In this document: positions 7,677 to 15,776 of the stretch, one piece after another | Numbering within the stretch: position 1 is the first letter of the stretch | Layout of the letters: each line of letters starts with the position of its first letter | Assembly (NCBI GenBank): GCA_964549765.1 | Contig: CAZJWR010000029.1 | Location: forward strand, 1-44,016 | DNA: 44,016 bases | Source: CAZJWR01 sp964549765 | GTDB taxonomy: Bacteria > Zixibacteria > MSB-5A5 > GN15 > JAAZOE01 | Direction: 5' to 3' | The notes under the pieces: generated by a model | What the model saw: only the letters and a program-made list of their open reading frames with translations | What the model was told of the DNA's origin: nothing | Database searches by the model: none | Translations under genes and position numbers: made by a program

Positions 7677-8801
7677 TCAAATGAATAAGGGCAGAATCGC
7701 CAAATCCGTACTCGCCCTCACCGGCGGGGCCTCCGACACCGTCGGTACTACTACTTTTCCTATTTCGGCAGGGACCCGCGAAAAGGAAAAATCGCCGAGA
7801 AAACGCCATTCGTTTTCGCCTTTCCATCGACCGCCGTCCCCGCCCATGTTTTGAAAATAGGGTTTTTCAGCGACGGGAAGTTTCGAATAGAGTTCGGGCC
7901 TGCCGTATCGAACGGGGCGAATACCCAGATCGGCAGCCGCTTCCTGCCGAATAGCGATACCATACGGCTCGAAATATGGATTGACCAATCGCGGGCGATA
8001 CCGAAACAGACTGCGGCATTCCTCGGTTGAAAAGCGAGTAAAGCCGACGACGGGGCAGCCATGACGAATATACCGGCTGCTTCCATAGATGACGCCGGTT
8101 GTCAATATGTGCCTTAATGTCGCGATTGCTGAGCGGCAGTATTCGCTTCCTGAGCGGCAGATTGCGCGGTAGTAATCGTAATCAGATTCATCCGGCCACA
8201 GGCATGGCGCGCTTCGGGTGAAATGAATCAACCATCGGCAGTCTCGCAGAGCCGGGTTTATATTGAATGAATCGTACCTCGGTCGGGGTCGGGCCGATTT
8301 CTGATAGGGGACAATGAATTCATCGCAGATTTTTCCGGGGTAATCCGTGAAAACACGATCCAGGTTCCCATCGGAACGGATCGAGACAGGGAAAAGAATA
8401 TCCGCCTGCCGTATTATCGTCGTATCGCGCACGGGCCAGCCAGCCTTGCCGCCCCTTCCCCCCGTCGTGTCGATGAAGATAAACCCGGCGGATGCGGGAA
8501 CGAGTCGAAAGCGGTGGGTGATATCGTCGATCACCGGTTGATTATCTTTTTTGGCTCCAGGTAGGACGACAATTACGGGAATCTTTCGTTCTGACGCCAA
8601 CGTCAGTGTCAGTTCCCAGGTATTCATGCCGACCGAGGTCAGGATAACATAGGCATTCTGCTCGATGTATTCGACGGCCTTGATAGTCGCTTTTATCCAT
8701 GGATCGTCGCCAATCGGGAATTTTGATTGGCGCGAATTCAAAACCGCCGCTTTGGCGCGCCGCCACAGATTGTCGGGACCAATATATGATGCCGTTTCCA
8801 T
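7677..8801 (-). CDS. Unrecognised two-domain protein: Rossmann/SLOG-like N-terminus, abortive-infection/ART-like C-terminus
   Basis: I cannot name this 374-residue protein. Residues about 20-150 read as a Rossmann-like domain: TSVGMNTWE at 55-63, the strand PVIVVLPG at 75-82, and ADILFPVSIRSDGN at 133-146. The spacing recalls DprA/LOG-type (SLOG) nucleotide-binding folds. The second half has H193 in HFTRS, ILTTGVIYGS (232-241), VVGFTRFS (251-258), YGIAI (280-284), RPVRYG (295-300) and NEWRF (330-334). This order (FT, YGI, G.RPV.Y, EWR) is what I know from DUF2971/AbiGi-type and DarT-like proteins. No signal peptide or membrane segment is seen. No ribosome-binding site stands before the ATG, and an in-frame stop 12 codons upstream limits alternatives. 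Domain calls are inference; that it is a real gene is likely from its length and protein-like composition. Confidence 0.6.
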   Translation of the reverse strand: METASYIGPDNLWRRAKAAVLNSRQSKFPIGDDPWIKATIKAVEYIEQNAYVILTSVGMNTWELTLTLASERKIPVIVVLPGAKKDNQPVIDDITHRFRLVPASAGFIFIDTTGGRGGKAGWPVRDTTIIRQADILFPVSIRSDGNLDRVFTDYPGKICDEFIVPYQKSARPRPRYDSFNINPALRDCRWLIHFTRSAPCLWPDESDYDYYRAICRSGSEYCRSAIATLRHILTTGVIYGSSRYIRHGCPVVGFTRFSTEECRSLFRYRPRLVNPYFEPYGIAIRQEAAADLGIRPVRYGRPELYSKLPVAEKPYFQNMGGDGGRWKGENEWRFLGDFSFSRVPAEIGKVVVPTVSEAPPVRASTDLAILPLFI

Positions 8802-8887
8802 CGACGTAGGCCAGCCCTCGACTATGGTTAGGATTCACAATGCCGGAGTCAAAATAGGCAAATTCAGCGTGGGCGGCAACGAAAGAA

Positions 8888-9397
8888 TCAGGTGCGTTCG
8901 CGGCGCATCACGGCCGCGACGATTGGCGGGATAATCACCAATTGAATAATAATGCCGGGCAGGCCGGTCACGACAGATATGGAGAAATATGTCTTCACAC
9001 CGTAGGGAAGCTCGATAAACAATCCCAGAATCAGAAGACCGATGGCAAACCCGATGCGCCCCAGAATAAGGGAAACGACCAGGGCGATGTACACATTGAG
9101 CCGCAGGCGATAATAGAACAGGCCCGCCGCAAGCCCATATAGCGACAGTTCGATGGTCATCAGGGGAACCGCGTATGATGGCGGCATGGCGGTCAGCGCG
9201 AACGACAGCGCGGGGGCCAGAAGGCCGATGATCAGGCCCGACAGGGGGCCGCAGATGCAGCCGGCCAGCAATACCGGGATATGCATGGGCAGAAAAATGC
9301 GCCCGGCCATACCGAATTGGTGAAATATGATGGGAAACAGCACCCCCAGGGCCAAGAATAGGGCGGTTCGAACCAGTAGTTTTGATCCGGAATTCAC
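8888..9397 (-). CDS. ECF-type transporter substrate-binding (S) component, substrate unknown
   Basis: This 169-residue hydrophobic protein has five or six membrane segments. The segment RIFLPMHIPVLLAGCICGPLSG near residues 33-54 matches the conserved start of ECF transporter S components (PF12822-type), in which a vitamin or trace nutrient is bound and delivered through a shared energizing module. No ATPase or T-component gene is in the window, so a shared (group II) module is implied. It starts with GTG immediately after the TAA of the methyltransferase, with no gap, so the two are coupled. The substrate cannot be read from the sequence. Confidence 0.75.
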   Translation of the reverse strand: MNSGSKLLVRTALFLALGVLFPIIFHQFGMAGRIFLPMHIPVLLAGCICGPLSGLIIGLLAPALSFALTAMPPSYAVPLMTIELSLYGLAAGLFYYRLRLNVYIALVVSLILGRIGFAIGLLILGLFIELPYGVKTYFSISVVTGLPGIIIQLVIIPPIVAAVMRRERT

Positions 9398-9994
9398 TTA
9401 TTCTTTGTAACCGATAGCCAAGTAAAGATTTTCGTCGTCGGTCAGTTCATAGCGCGGGAAATGCCCGCGGGCGAACATATCCTCCAACTCTATGCGGTCG
9501 GGGAGTTCGTCGCGGTCAATTGGCCGGCCGGCTTGATGATGCGTCCGGGCCAGTTCACTGCGACCCACCAAGTGAATAATGATGATCCGCCCGCCCGGCT
9601 TGAGAATCTCGTTGGCCTGCCGGATGGTTTCATCCTTGTGCGAGAAATGGGCGAAGGCGGCAAACGAAACGACCAGATCGAAAACCTCTTCCCGGAACGG
9701 CAGACAACAGGCATCCGCCTCGACCACGCCGATATTATGGAAGGGGAAATTCCGGTGCGCCTTGTGCGCCACCCGGGGCGCGAAATCGAGACCGACGATA
9801 TAGCCGCTTTCGCCGACGCGACGCCGCAAAAAGTCGAATAATACGCCGGTGCCGCAACCCAGGTCGCAGACTTTAAGGCCGGGAGTGATATCGATTTTGT
9901 CGATTATATGGTTCAGCCGCTCGAGGTCCTCGGCGGTCAGGTCCCGGTCCCAGTCGTCTCCTCTGGCGTCGAAATATTCCTGTTTCTTATCCAT
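9398..9994 (-). CDS. Class I SAM-dependent methyltransferase
   Basis: This 198-residue protein has the SAM-binding motif DLGCGTG (44-50), the acidic residue ending strand 2 (GLD, 68-70), EADACCLPF (92-100) and the post-motif LKPGGRIIIIH (131-141). A distinctive segment, HLVGRSELARTHHQAGRPID (141-160), belongs to a particular subgroup of methyltransferases that I recall from anaerobic bacteria with H.x.R.E....H....G.P; its substrate is not known to me. It is the first gene of a two-gene unit with the ECF S component. It could in principle be a MenG/UbiE substitute given the menaquinone genes nearby, but it is short and lacks the UbiE signature. Confidence 0.85.
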   Translation of the reverse strand: MDKKQEYFDARGDDWDRDLTAEDLERLNHIIDKIDITPGLKVCDLGCGTGVLFDFLRRRVGESGYIVGLDFAPRVAHKAHRNFPFHNIGVVEADACCLPFREEVFDLVVSFAAFAHFSHKDETIRQANEILKPGGRIIIIHLVGRSELARTHHQAGRPIDRDELPDRIELEDMFARGHFPRYELTDDENLYLAIGYKE

Positions 9995-10029
9995 AAAATC
10001 ATAGATTAAGGTTTTCCTACTTCGCCTCG

Positions 10030-10058
10030 TAGATACTATATGGCGGCTGCATTGTCAA
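10030..10058 (-). promoter_or_regulatory. Possible promoter for the methyltransferase-ECF unit
   Basis: On the minus strand TTGACA (10058-10053) is followed after 17 bases by TATCTA (10035-10030). The -35 is perfect and the -10 is poor. The position, about 36 bases above the start codon, is suitable. Confidence 0.4.
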
Positions 10059-10166
10059 GGGGTTCGGGAATTTTCATTTTCTCCAAATCTACCGTTGCCG
10101 TCAACGGGTATCTCGGCCAATCGAGCCCGTATCCATGCGCTCCAGATATAGCCCTTCCCAAATATT

Positions 10167-10195
10167 TTGACAATGGCCGGCCCGGCCGATATATT
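10167..10195 (+). promoter_or_regulatory. Sigma70-type promoter for menI
   Basis: TTGACA (10167-10172), a 17-base GC-rich spacer and TATATT (10190-10195). The predicted start of transcription is near 10202, leaving a leader of about 26 bases before the menI ATG. This is the cleanest promoter in the window. Confidence 0.75.
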
Positions 10196-10227
10196 GCCGT
10201 CGCACCTTTTAATCGGAACTGTCGAAA

Positions 10228-10647
10228 ATGAGCCGAATTAAGGACTATTATACCATCAAACTTCACGACACCGATGCCGCCGGTATTCTGTTTTTTGCCA
10301 ATCAGTTCAAGATCGTGCATGACCTCTATCAGAGGTTTCTGGATGAGATCGGATTTCCTCTTCAGGAACGGTTTGCCTCCGGTGATTTCTCTCTCCCGAT
10401 CGTGCACGCCGAGGCCGATTTCTATGCACCGCTGACCGTCGGCGATACGGTGGAGGTCTCGTTGGGCGTGGCCGCGATCGACAAGACGTCGTTTACTCTC
10501 GAATATCAAATAATCGACCTTGACGGCAAAGAGGTCGGGTCGGCCAAAACCACCCATGTCACGGTGAATCCGAAAACGCGCGGCAAAATCACACTACCGA
10601 AATCGTTTCGAACTGCGCTGGAGCAGGCTGCGGAAAATCAGGATTAG
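10228..10647 (+). CDS. menI: Hotdog-fold thioesterase, probable 1,4-dihydroxy-2-naphthoyl-CoA hydrolase
   Basis: This 139-residue protein is a 4HBT/YbgC-type hotdog thioesterase. The catalytic aspartate region is HDTDAAGILFFANQFKIVHD (13-32), typical of acyl-CoA thioesterases, and the middle strand HAEADFYAPLTVGDTVEV follows. In menaquinone synthesis this enzyme releases dihydroxynaphthoate from the MenB product before MenA. The assignment to that step rests on its place beside the men operon: it converges on menE and the two stops overlap by four bases. Family is secure; exact substrate is inferred. Confidence 0.8.
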   Translation: MSRIKDYYTIKLHDTDAAGILFFANQFKIVHDLYQRFLDEIGFPLQERFASGDFSLPIVHAEADFYAPLTVGDTVEVSLGVAAIDKTSFTLEYQIIDLDGKEVGSAKTTHVTVNPKTRGKITLPKSFRTALEQAAENQD

Positions 10648-12134
10648 GCGTCGTTTCCGAAAACGTCGGGATGATCGCGTCGTAGAGCCGACCGGTCGTA
10701 TTTGCCGCTGCCGGTGCGGGGCAGGCGTTCGAGGATAATTATTCGATCGGGAATCATGATTTTCGGCACATGCTCCGCGATAGTTGATTTCAGCGAAGAT
10801 TCGTTTTGTCCCTGTTCGGTCACTTCCACGAACGCAATCGGGCGGGCACCCCAGCGTTTGTCCGCACGGAACATGACCACAACTCCGATCATACCGGGAA
10901 TTTGACGGATCGCCCGTTCGATATGATTGAGGTCGATATTTTCGCCGCCGGAAACGATGACCGAATCGGAGCGGCCGATGACCGTCAAAAATCCCTCGCT
11001 ATCGACTTTGCCGATGTCGCCTGTGACAAACCAGCCGTCCTGTGAATCCGGCGGACATGTTTGACCAAGATATCGGACGAAGACGGGCTCTCCGCGCACG
11101 GCGATCCGGCCGGTCTCCCCCGGCATGCATTTGCAGCCGTCTTCAGCGACAATTTTGATTTCGCGATGGGGTAGTACTCTGCCCGATGTCGCGAGCCTTT
11201 CAGGCGATGAGTCGAACGGCAGCAGCGTCACCATTGATGCAGTTTCGGTCAGACCGTAGGTAGTGAGCACGGGCAAATCCCGGGATTTGATTTCCTCGAC
11301 CAGTGATTCATCCCAGGCGGCTCCGCCGAGTATTATCCCCCGGCACCCGGCAAGGACATTCTCACGGTCAGCCCGGATTAAATCGGTCAGCATCGTCGAT
11401 ACCACCGAGATATATGTGACTCGCCGGTCGGTCATGATTTCAATGGCTCGGGAGGCATCGAAACGATTCATAATATATGCGGCGCAGCCGGCCAGAGCGG
11501 TTCGATACAGAATCGATATGCCGCCGATGTGGAAAAACGGCAGCGCCGCCAGCCAGGTATCGTCGGAACGACAGGCAAGCACCGACGCCGCACCCTGTGC
11601 GCTGTAATAGAGATTCGCCCACGATAAAACCACGCCGCGCGGAGCACCCGTCGTACCGGAGCTGAAAACAATCAAGGCTTCCCGGTCGAGCGAATATTCG
11701 ATTGTTGCATCCGGCGATGACGGTAATTCGGGCTCGGCTACGATTTCATTCAATGAAGTCGAGCCGATATCGAGCTGATCGGCATACTTACCATATTCAT
11801 CGTCGCAAGCCAGAAGTCTGCATCCGGCGTCGGCAAGTTGCCCACGCCAGTCCTCCGGCGATTGCCGCCAGTTCAACGGCATGAGGATACATCCCAGACG
11901 CCAGGCGGCGAAAAGCATTACGGCATAGGCAGTGGAATTATGTCCGAGTACGGCGACGGGATCGGCGCTTCCAATGCCCTGCGCTCCGAGATTGACGACA
12001 GCCGCATCGATCAATCGATTCAATTTCCCGTATGAGATATCACCACGATCATCGCACAATGCCACGCGATCCGGATCATCTACGGCTGTCTGCCGGATCG
12101 GACAGGCGATGCTATGGTCTATAATTCCGCCCAT
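10644..12134 (-). CDS. menE: o-Succinylbenzoate-CoA ligase
   Basis: An ANL-superfamily adenylate-forming enzyme of 496 residues that activates o-succinylbenzoate to its CoA ester. The AMP-binding motif FSSGTTGAPRG is at 157-167, the hinge region WFVTGDIGKVDSEGF near 370-385, and the catalytic C-terminal lysine is about K478 in RTGSGKYD. The start ATG lies within the last codons of menC (16-base overlap), so expression is coupled. It is the last gene of the minus-strand men operon. The pathway context removes most doubt about which ANL ligase it is. Confidence 0.92.
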   Translation of the reverse strand: MGGIIDHSIACPIRQTAVDDPDRVALCDDRGDISYGKLNRLIDAAVVNLGAQGIGSADPVAVLGHNSTAYAVMLFAAWRLGCILMPLNWRQSPEDWRGQLADAGCRLLACDDEYGKYADQLDIGSTSLNEIVAEPELPSSPDATIEYSLDREALIVFSSGTTGAPRGVVLSWANLYYSAQGAASVLACRSDDTWLAALPFFHIGGISILYRTALAGCAAYIMNRFDASRAIEIMTDRRVTYISVVSTMLTDLIRADRENVLAGCRGIILGGAAWDESLVEEIKSRDLPVLTTYGLTETASMVTLLPFDSSPERLATSGRVLPHREIKIVAEDGCKCMPGETGRIAVRGEPVFVRYLGQTCPPDSQDGWFVTGDIGKVDSEGFLTVIGRSDSVIVSGGENIDLNHIERAIRQIPGMIGVVVMFRADKRWGARPIAFVEVTEQGQNESSLKSTIAEHVPKIMIPDRIIILERLPRTGSGKYDRSALRRDHPDVFGNDA

Positions 12135-13225
12135 AGCTCCTCCCCGACTCCCAGACCGACCCCCGAAGGAACTTTGATTACGCCGTTTGCCACTTTCGCC
12201 AGCGCGGGATCGGCGTTTTCAAACAGGCGCAGCGTATCCAGTCCGCAGGGAGGCAGATCGCCCGGGACGGCCGCCGCCAGGTGAAGTAGCGCCGCCGTGC
12301 CGATTTCGGTTTCGAGATTTGTCGTGATGACACAGCGGCATCCATATCTCGCTGCCTGCTTAGATATGTCAAGAGTCCGAGCAATGCCACCGATCAGCGA
12401 CGGTTTTAGAATCAGCACATCGGCGATTTTGGCGGACAGTACATCGTCAATGTCATTGATTTCGGTCAGGCTTTCGTCGAGCGCAATCGGGATCGCAGTC
12501 TTCGACCGGAGGTTTATCAGATTATCCTCGCTGAAATCGGCCAGCGGTTCTTCGATATAGTCAATTCCGAATTTTGTCATACGGTTCAAAGCCGCCGTCG
12601 CAGTATCGAAATCCCATCCCCTGTTGGCATCGAGCCTGACGGCGATATCATCGCCGATAGCCGACCGTAATCTCTCGATAAAATCGACATCGTTATCTAT
12701 GGATCCGAGGGCGATTTTAACTTTGACGGCGCGGTAACCGCGTTCGGCGATAACCGAGGTCAGCTCGTCCCAAGCCGCAACGGGACGCCGGATCAGATAA
12801 TTGACCGGAATCGCCGGGCGGGGATCGGCGGACAGCCATTGGCTGAGCGGATGGCCGACGATTTTGGCAGCGAGATCGCACAGGGCTGTTTCCAATCCGA
12901 AATAAACGCCCGGAGCTTCTGCGGCGAAGAGATGCTCAATATCTACTTCGACATCCTCCAGCGACGGCGGGATGTCTTTGCCGGTGAGCGTATCGACGAC
13001 CGCCATGAATAGCTTATCGGCATCCGAGTCCCCCAACCTATGTTCATCTTCTACGTCGAACAGGGGAAACGGCGCTTCACCGAACCCGGTGTGGCCTTCA
13101 TCCGAATTCAAGACTACGATAAAGCCGCGACGTTCGCTTATCTCTTGATGAGCCGTTTTGAGGGTTGCGAGCAGTTTCCTCCGGTACGGCTTGATTTGTG
13201 CGGATGCAATTTTCACAGCAGCCAT
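12119..13225 (-). CDS. menC: o-Succinylbenzoate synthase
   Basis: An enolase-superfamily enzyme of 368 residues. The active-site set is visible: the K-x-K pair K168/K170, metal ligands D199, E225 or E226 and D250, and the opposite lysine K274 in LILKPSLIGG. This superfamily also contains dipeptide epimerases and racemases that look similar, but the position between menA and menE makes o-succinylbenzoate synthase by far the best call. Its ATG overlaps the end of menA by 13 bases and its own end overlaps menE by 16. Confidence 0.9.
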   Translation of the reverse strand: MAAVKIASAQIKPYRRKLLATLKTAHQEISERRGFIVVLNSDEGHTGFGEAPFPLFDVEDEHRLGDSDADKLFMAVVDTLTGKDIPPSLEDVEVDIEHLFAAEAPGVYFGLETALCDLAAKIVGHPLSQWLSADPRPAIPVNYLIRRPVAAWDELTSVIAERGYRAVKVKIALGSIDNDVDFIERLRSAIGDDIAVRLDANRGWDFDTATAALNRMTKFGIDYIEEPLADFSEDNLINLRSKTAIPIALDESLTEINDIDDVLSAKIADVLILKPSLIGGIARTLDISKQAARYGCRCVITTNLETEIGTAALLHLAAAVPGDLPPCGLDTLRLFENADPALAKVANGVIKVPSGVGLGVGEELWAEL

Positions 13226-14118
13226 CCTATGGCGAACAGCAATCCGTAGATAATCAATAGTTGTCCGGTGGCGGCGAGAGTATCATTGAGTTTCTTTCCA
13301 TCGCTCGTCGTGAAAACGGTTCTGACCGACGGCCAGATGAAGAGTATATACGCGACCGGGAGCAGGAACGTGATTCCCGCATGATTTGATATCATCATGA
13401 TAACCGGGATCAATGCCGCTCCGACCAGCATTATTACGTATTCCCAGCGGGCGAAGGTTTGCCCGTAGCGGACAGCGAGGGTCTTTTTGCCGCCTTTGCG
13501 GTCAGTGACGATATCTCGGAGGTTATTGACGTCGAGGATAGCGGTTGAGATCATCCCGAACGGTAGCCCCGCCAGGATGATTAGCCATGACATGCGAAGA
13601 GTTTGGACATAGTATGTCCCGGCCAGCGCCACGGGGCCGAAAAAGACCAGCACGAACAGATCGGCCAGACCGATATATCCCAGCGCCATCGGTCCGGCAG
13701 TGTAGAGCACGCCGCATGCAATCGATGATAATCCGATAATGACGATCGGCCAACCGCCCCGGTAAACCAGATAAATTCCCGCCAGGAATGCGAGCGTAAA
13801 AACAATGATCGTTGCGATAGCTGTCTGACGCGGCGTCGCCAAGCCTGCCTGGGTGACGCGCATCGGCCCGGTCCGTTCATGGGTATCGGTCTGCTTCAAA
13901 TGATCGAAAAGATCATTGGCATAGTTGGCGCCGATCTGAATCATGATGGAACCGAAAAGCGCCGCGAGGAATGACAGGAGATGAAAGCCGCCATCGCCGT
14001 AGGCCATCGCACCGCCGACGAGCACGGGTACGATCCCGGCCGGCAGGGTTTTGGGCCGCGCCGCCAGCAGCCAGACTCGGATGGGGGATATTTCCTTTTT
14101 TTCGACGCTGACGCTCAT
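13213..14118 (-). CDS. menA: 1,4-Dihydroxy-2-naphthoate polyprenyltransferase
   Basis: A UbiA-family membrane prenyltransferase (about 301 residues, eight or nine helices) that joins dihydroxynaphthoate to the polyprenyl chain. Both Asp-rich motifs are visible: NYANDLFDHLKQTD near residues 70-83 and LDVNNLRDIVTDRKGGKKT near 192-210. I start it at the ATG at 14118 (MSVSVEKKE), one base after the menB stop; an upstream ATG at 14166 would overlap menB by 47 bases and add a non-homologous Arg-rich stretch. The gene runs into menC with a 13-base overlap. Confidence 0.93.
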   Translation of the reverse strand: MSVSVEKKEISPIRVWLLAARPKTLPAGIVPVLVGGAMAYGDGGFHLLSFLAALFGSIMIQIGANYANDLFDHLKQTDTHERTGPMRVTQAGLATPRQTAIATIIVFTLAFLAGIYLVYRGGWPIVIIGLSSIACGVLYTAGPMALGYIGLADLFVLVFFGPVALAGTYYVQTLRMSWLIILAGLPFGMISTAILDVNNLRDIVTDRKGGKKTLAVRYGQTFARWEYVIMLVGAALIPVIMMISNHAGITFLLPVAYILFIWPSVRTVFTTSDGKKLNDTLAATGQLLIIYGLLFAIGWLL

Positions 14119-14119
14119 G

Positions 14120-14941
14120 CTACGGCCGTCGCGGGAATTTCGAAAAATCCGGGTCGCGCTTTTCATTGAAGGCGTTGCGGCCCTCCTGACCCTCCTCGGT
14201 CATATAAAACAGCATGGTGGCATTGCCGGCCAATTCCTGCAATCCCGCCTGGCCGTCGCAGTCGGCATTCAGGGCCGCTTTGAGGCACCGTATCGCCATC
14301 GGGCTGTTGGCCAGAATTTCACGGCACCATTTAATCGTCTCTTGTTCCAGATGCTCATAGGGTACGACTGTGTTGACCAATCCCATGTCCAGCGCTTCTT
14401 TTGCGCTGTACTGACGGCACAGGAACCATATCTCGCGGGCCTTTTTCTGGCCGACGATGCGGGCCATATAGCTCGCGCCATACCCCGCGTCGAATGATCC
14501 GACCTTGGGGCCGGTCTGCCCGAAGACGGCGTTGTCGGCGGCGATAGTCAGATCGCACAGCAGATGCAGCACGTGGCCGCCGCCGATGGCATACCCGGCC
14601 ACCATCGCGATTACCGGCTTGGGAAGGGTGCGAATCTGGCGCTGCAAATCGAGGACATTCAGCCGATGGACGCCTTTGTCGTCGACATACCCGGCGTCGC
14701 CCCGGATTTTTTGATCGCCGCCCGAACAGAACGCCTTCTCCCCCTGTCCGGTCAGGATAACGACGCCAACATCCGGGTCCTCGCGCGCATCGGCAAACGC
14801 CTGCGCCATCTCCATAACGGTCAAGGGCCGAAAGGCATTGCGCACCTCGGGGCGATTGATGGTGATTTTGGCGATTCCGTCGGCCCTGTGATACAGAATA
14901 TCCTCAAAATCACCGGCCGATTTCCATACGATATCAGACAC
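14120..14941 (-). CDS. menB: 1,4-Dihydroxy-2-naphthoyl-CoA synthase
   Basis: A crotonase-fold enzyme of 273 residues that closes the second ring of the naphthoquinone. The MenB-specific features are present: AFCSGGDQKIRGDAGY in the oxyanion-hole region (about 89-104) and QTGPKVGSFDAGYGASYMAR (about 161-180), followed by the conserved C-terminal segment EGRNAFNEKRDPDFSKFPR, which distinguishes MenB from other crotonases. It follows menH after 28 bases and abuts menA. Identification is firm. Confidence 0.96.
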   Translation of the reverse strand: MSDIVWKSAGDFEDILYHRADGIAKITINRPEVRNAFRPLTVMEMAQAFADAREDPDVGVVILTGQGEKAFCSGGDQKIRGDAGYVDDKGVHRLNVLDLQRQIRTLPKPVIAMVAGYAIGGGHVLHLLCDLTIAADNAVFGQTGPKVGSFDAGYGASYMARIVGQKKAREIWFLCRQYSAKEALDMGLVNTVVPYEHLEQETIKWCREILANSPMAIRCLKAALNADCDGQAGLQELAGNATMLFYMTEEGQEGRNAFNEKRDPDFSKFPRRP

Positions 14942-14969
14942 GGCAGCTCCTTTGTCTTGCGAATTTAGC

Positions 14970-15776
14970 CTATAAGATATATGTCGAGACGAAGAATTTC
15001 AAGGCCGCCATGAATTCAGGGTAATTTTCAAGATGCACGATATGCCCGGCATTGGGAATGATACTGAGCGTCGCGGTCGGCATTACGGCCGCCATGCGGC
15101 GGGCGATATCGCGGTATTTTTGTTCCTTTTCCCCGGCAATAATCAGGGTCGGCTTCTGCCAGTGTCCCAAATGATGCCAGAGCGACGGCTGAGCGCCGGG
15201 CGACAGGCAGACGATTGTTCGGGCCAGCATTTCCGCGTCGCCGCGCGATTTTTTTTCAATCAGCCTGGCGACCATTTCGGGTTTGTCGGCCAGAGATGAA
15301 TAGATCGGCTGCGTGTACCATTCTTTGAGAAAATCCGGAAGCCCCACCCGACGCATGTCATCGGCCCGTTTCTTGTCCAATTCCAGGCGATTATGGCGCT
15401 CTTTTTCATCCTCGATACCCGGCGAGGGCGATTCCAAAATCAGGCCGGATACTTCGTCGGGATGAGTCTGAACCATATACAGGGCGATGCGCGCACCCAT
15501 GGAGTAGCCGACCACGACCGGCGGTTTCGCGAAACGCTCAGCGGCGAATTTGACGAGTGCATGCACCAGGATATCGCAGGAATATTTTTCCTGATCGACC
15601 TGTGTTTTTCCGTGGCCGGGTAAATCCGGTGCGACGGCATAAATATCCGCGGATAGCTCTTTCATAATCGGAAGCCAGACGCTGCCGTCGCCCATGAATC
15701 CGTGCAGGAACAGGTACGGCGTCGATTTCGGGTTTCCCTCGGCGTAATAGTGCCAATCGACGTGGAAATCGTCCAT
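14970..15776 (-). CDS. menH: SHCHC synthase (alpha/beta hydrolase)
   Basis: An alpha/beta-hydrolase of 268 residues, called 2-succinyl-6-hydroxy-2,4-cyclohexadiene-1-carboxylate synthase from its place directly after menD. The oxyanion region LHGFMGDGSVW (24-34), nucleophile serine in VVGYSMGARIAL (about 92-103) and the C-terminal catalytic histidine in NAGHIVHLE are all visible. The ATG immediately follows the menD stop (TAAATG), so the genes are coupled. Alpha/beta-hydrolases are easily confused with each other, but the operon position and length support MenH. Confidence 0.88.
   Translation of the reverse strand: MDDFHVDWHYYAEGNPKSTPYLFLHGFMGDGSVWLPIMKELSADIYAVAPDLPGHGKTQVDQEKYSCDILVHALVKFAAERFAKPPVVVGYSMGARIALYMVQTHPDEVSGLILESPSPGIEDEKERHNRLELDKKRADDMRRVGLPDFLKEWYTQPIYSSLADKPEMVARLIEKKSRGDAEMLARTIVCLSPGAQPSLWHHLGHWQKPTLIIAGEKEQKYRDIARRMAAVMPTATLSIIPNAGHIVHLENYPEFMAALKFFVSTYIL

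Noticed and set aside
7399..7827. Minus-strand frame of 142 codons across the atp regulatory region
   Set aside because: It overlaps the gene at 7677-8801 out of frame, has no recognisable domain and runs over the promoter and operator-like sites.
9995..10227. Vitamin riboswitch upstream of the methyltransferase-ECF unit
   Set aside because: I found promoters but no conserved TPP, cobalamin or FMN aptamer core.
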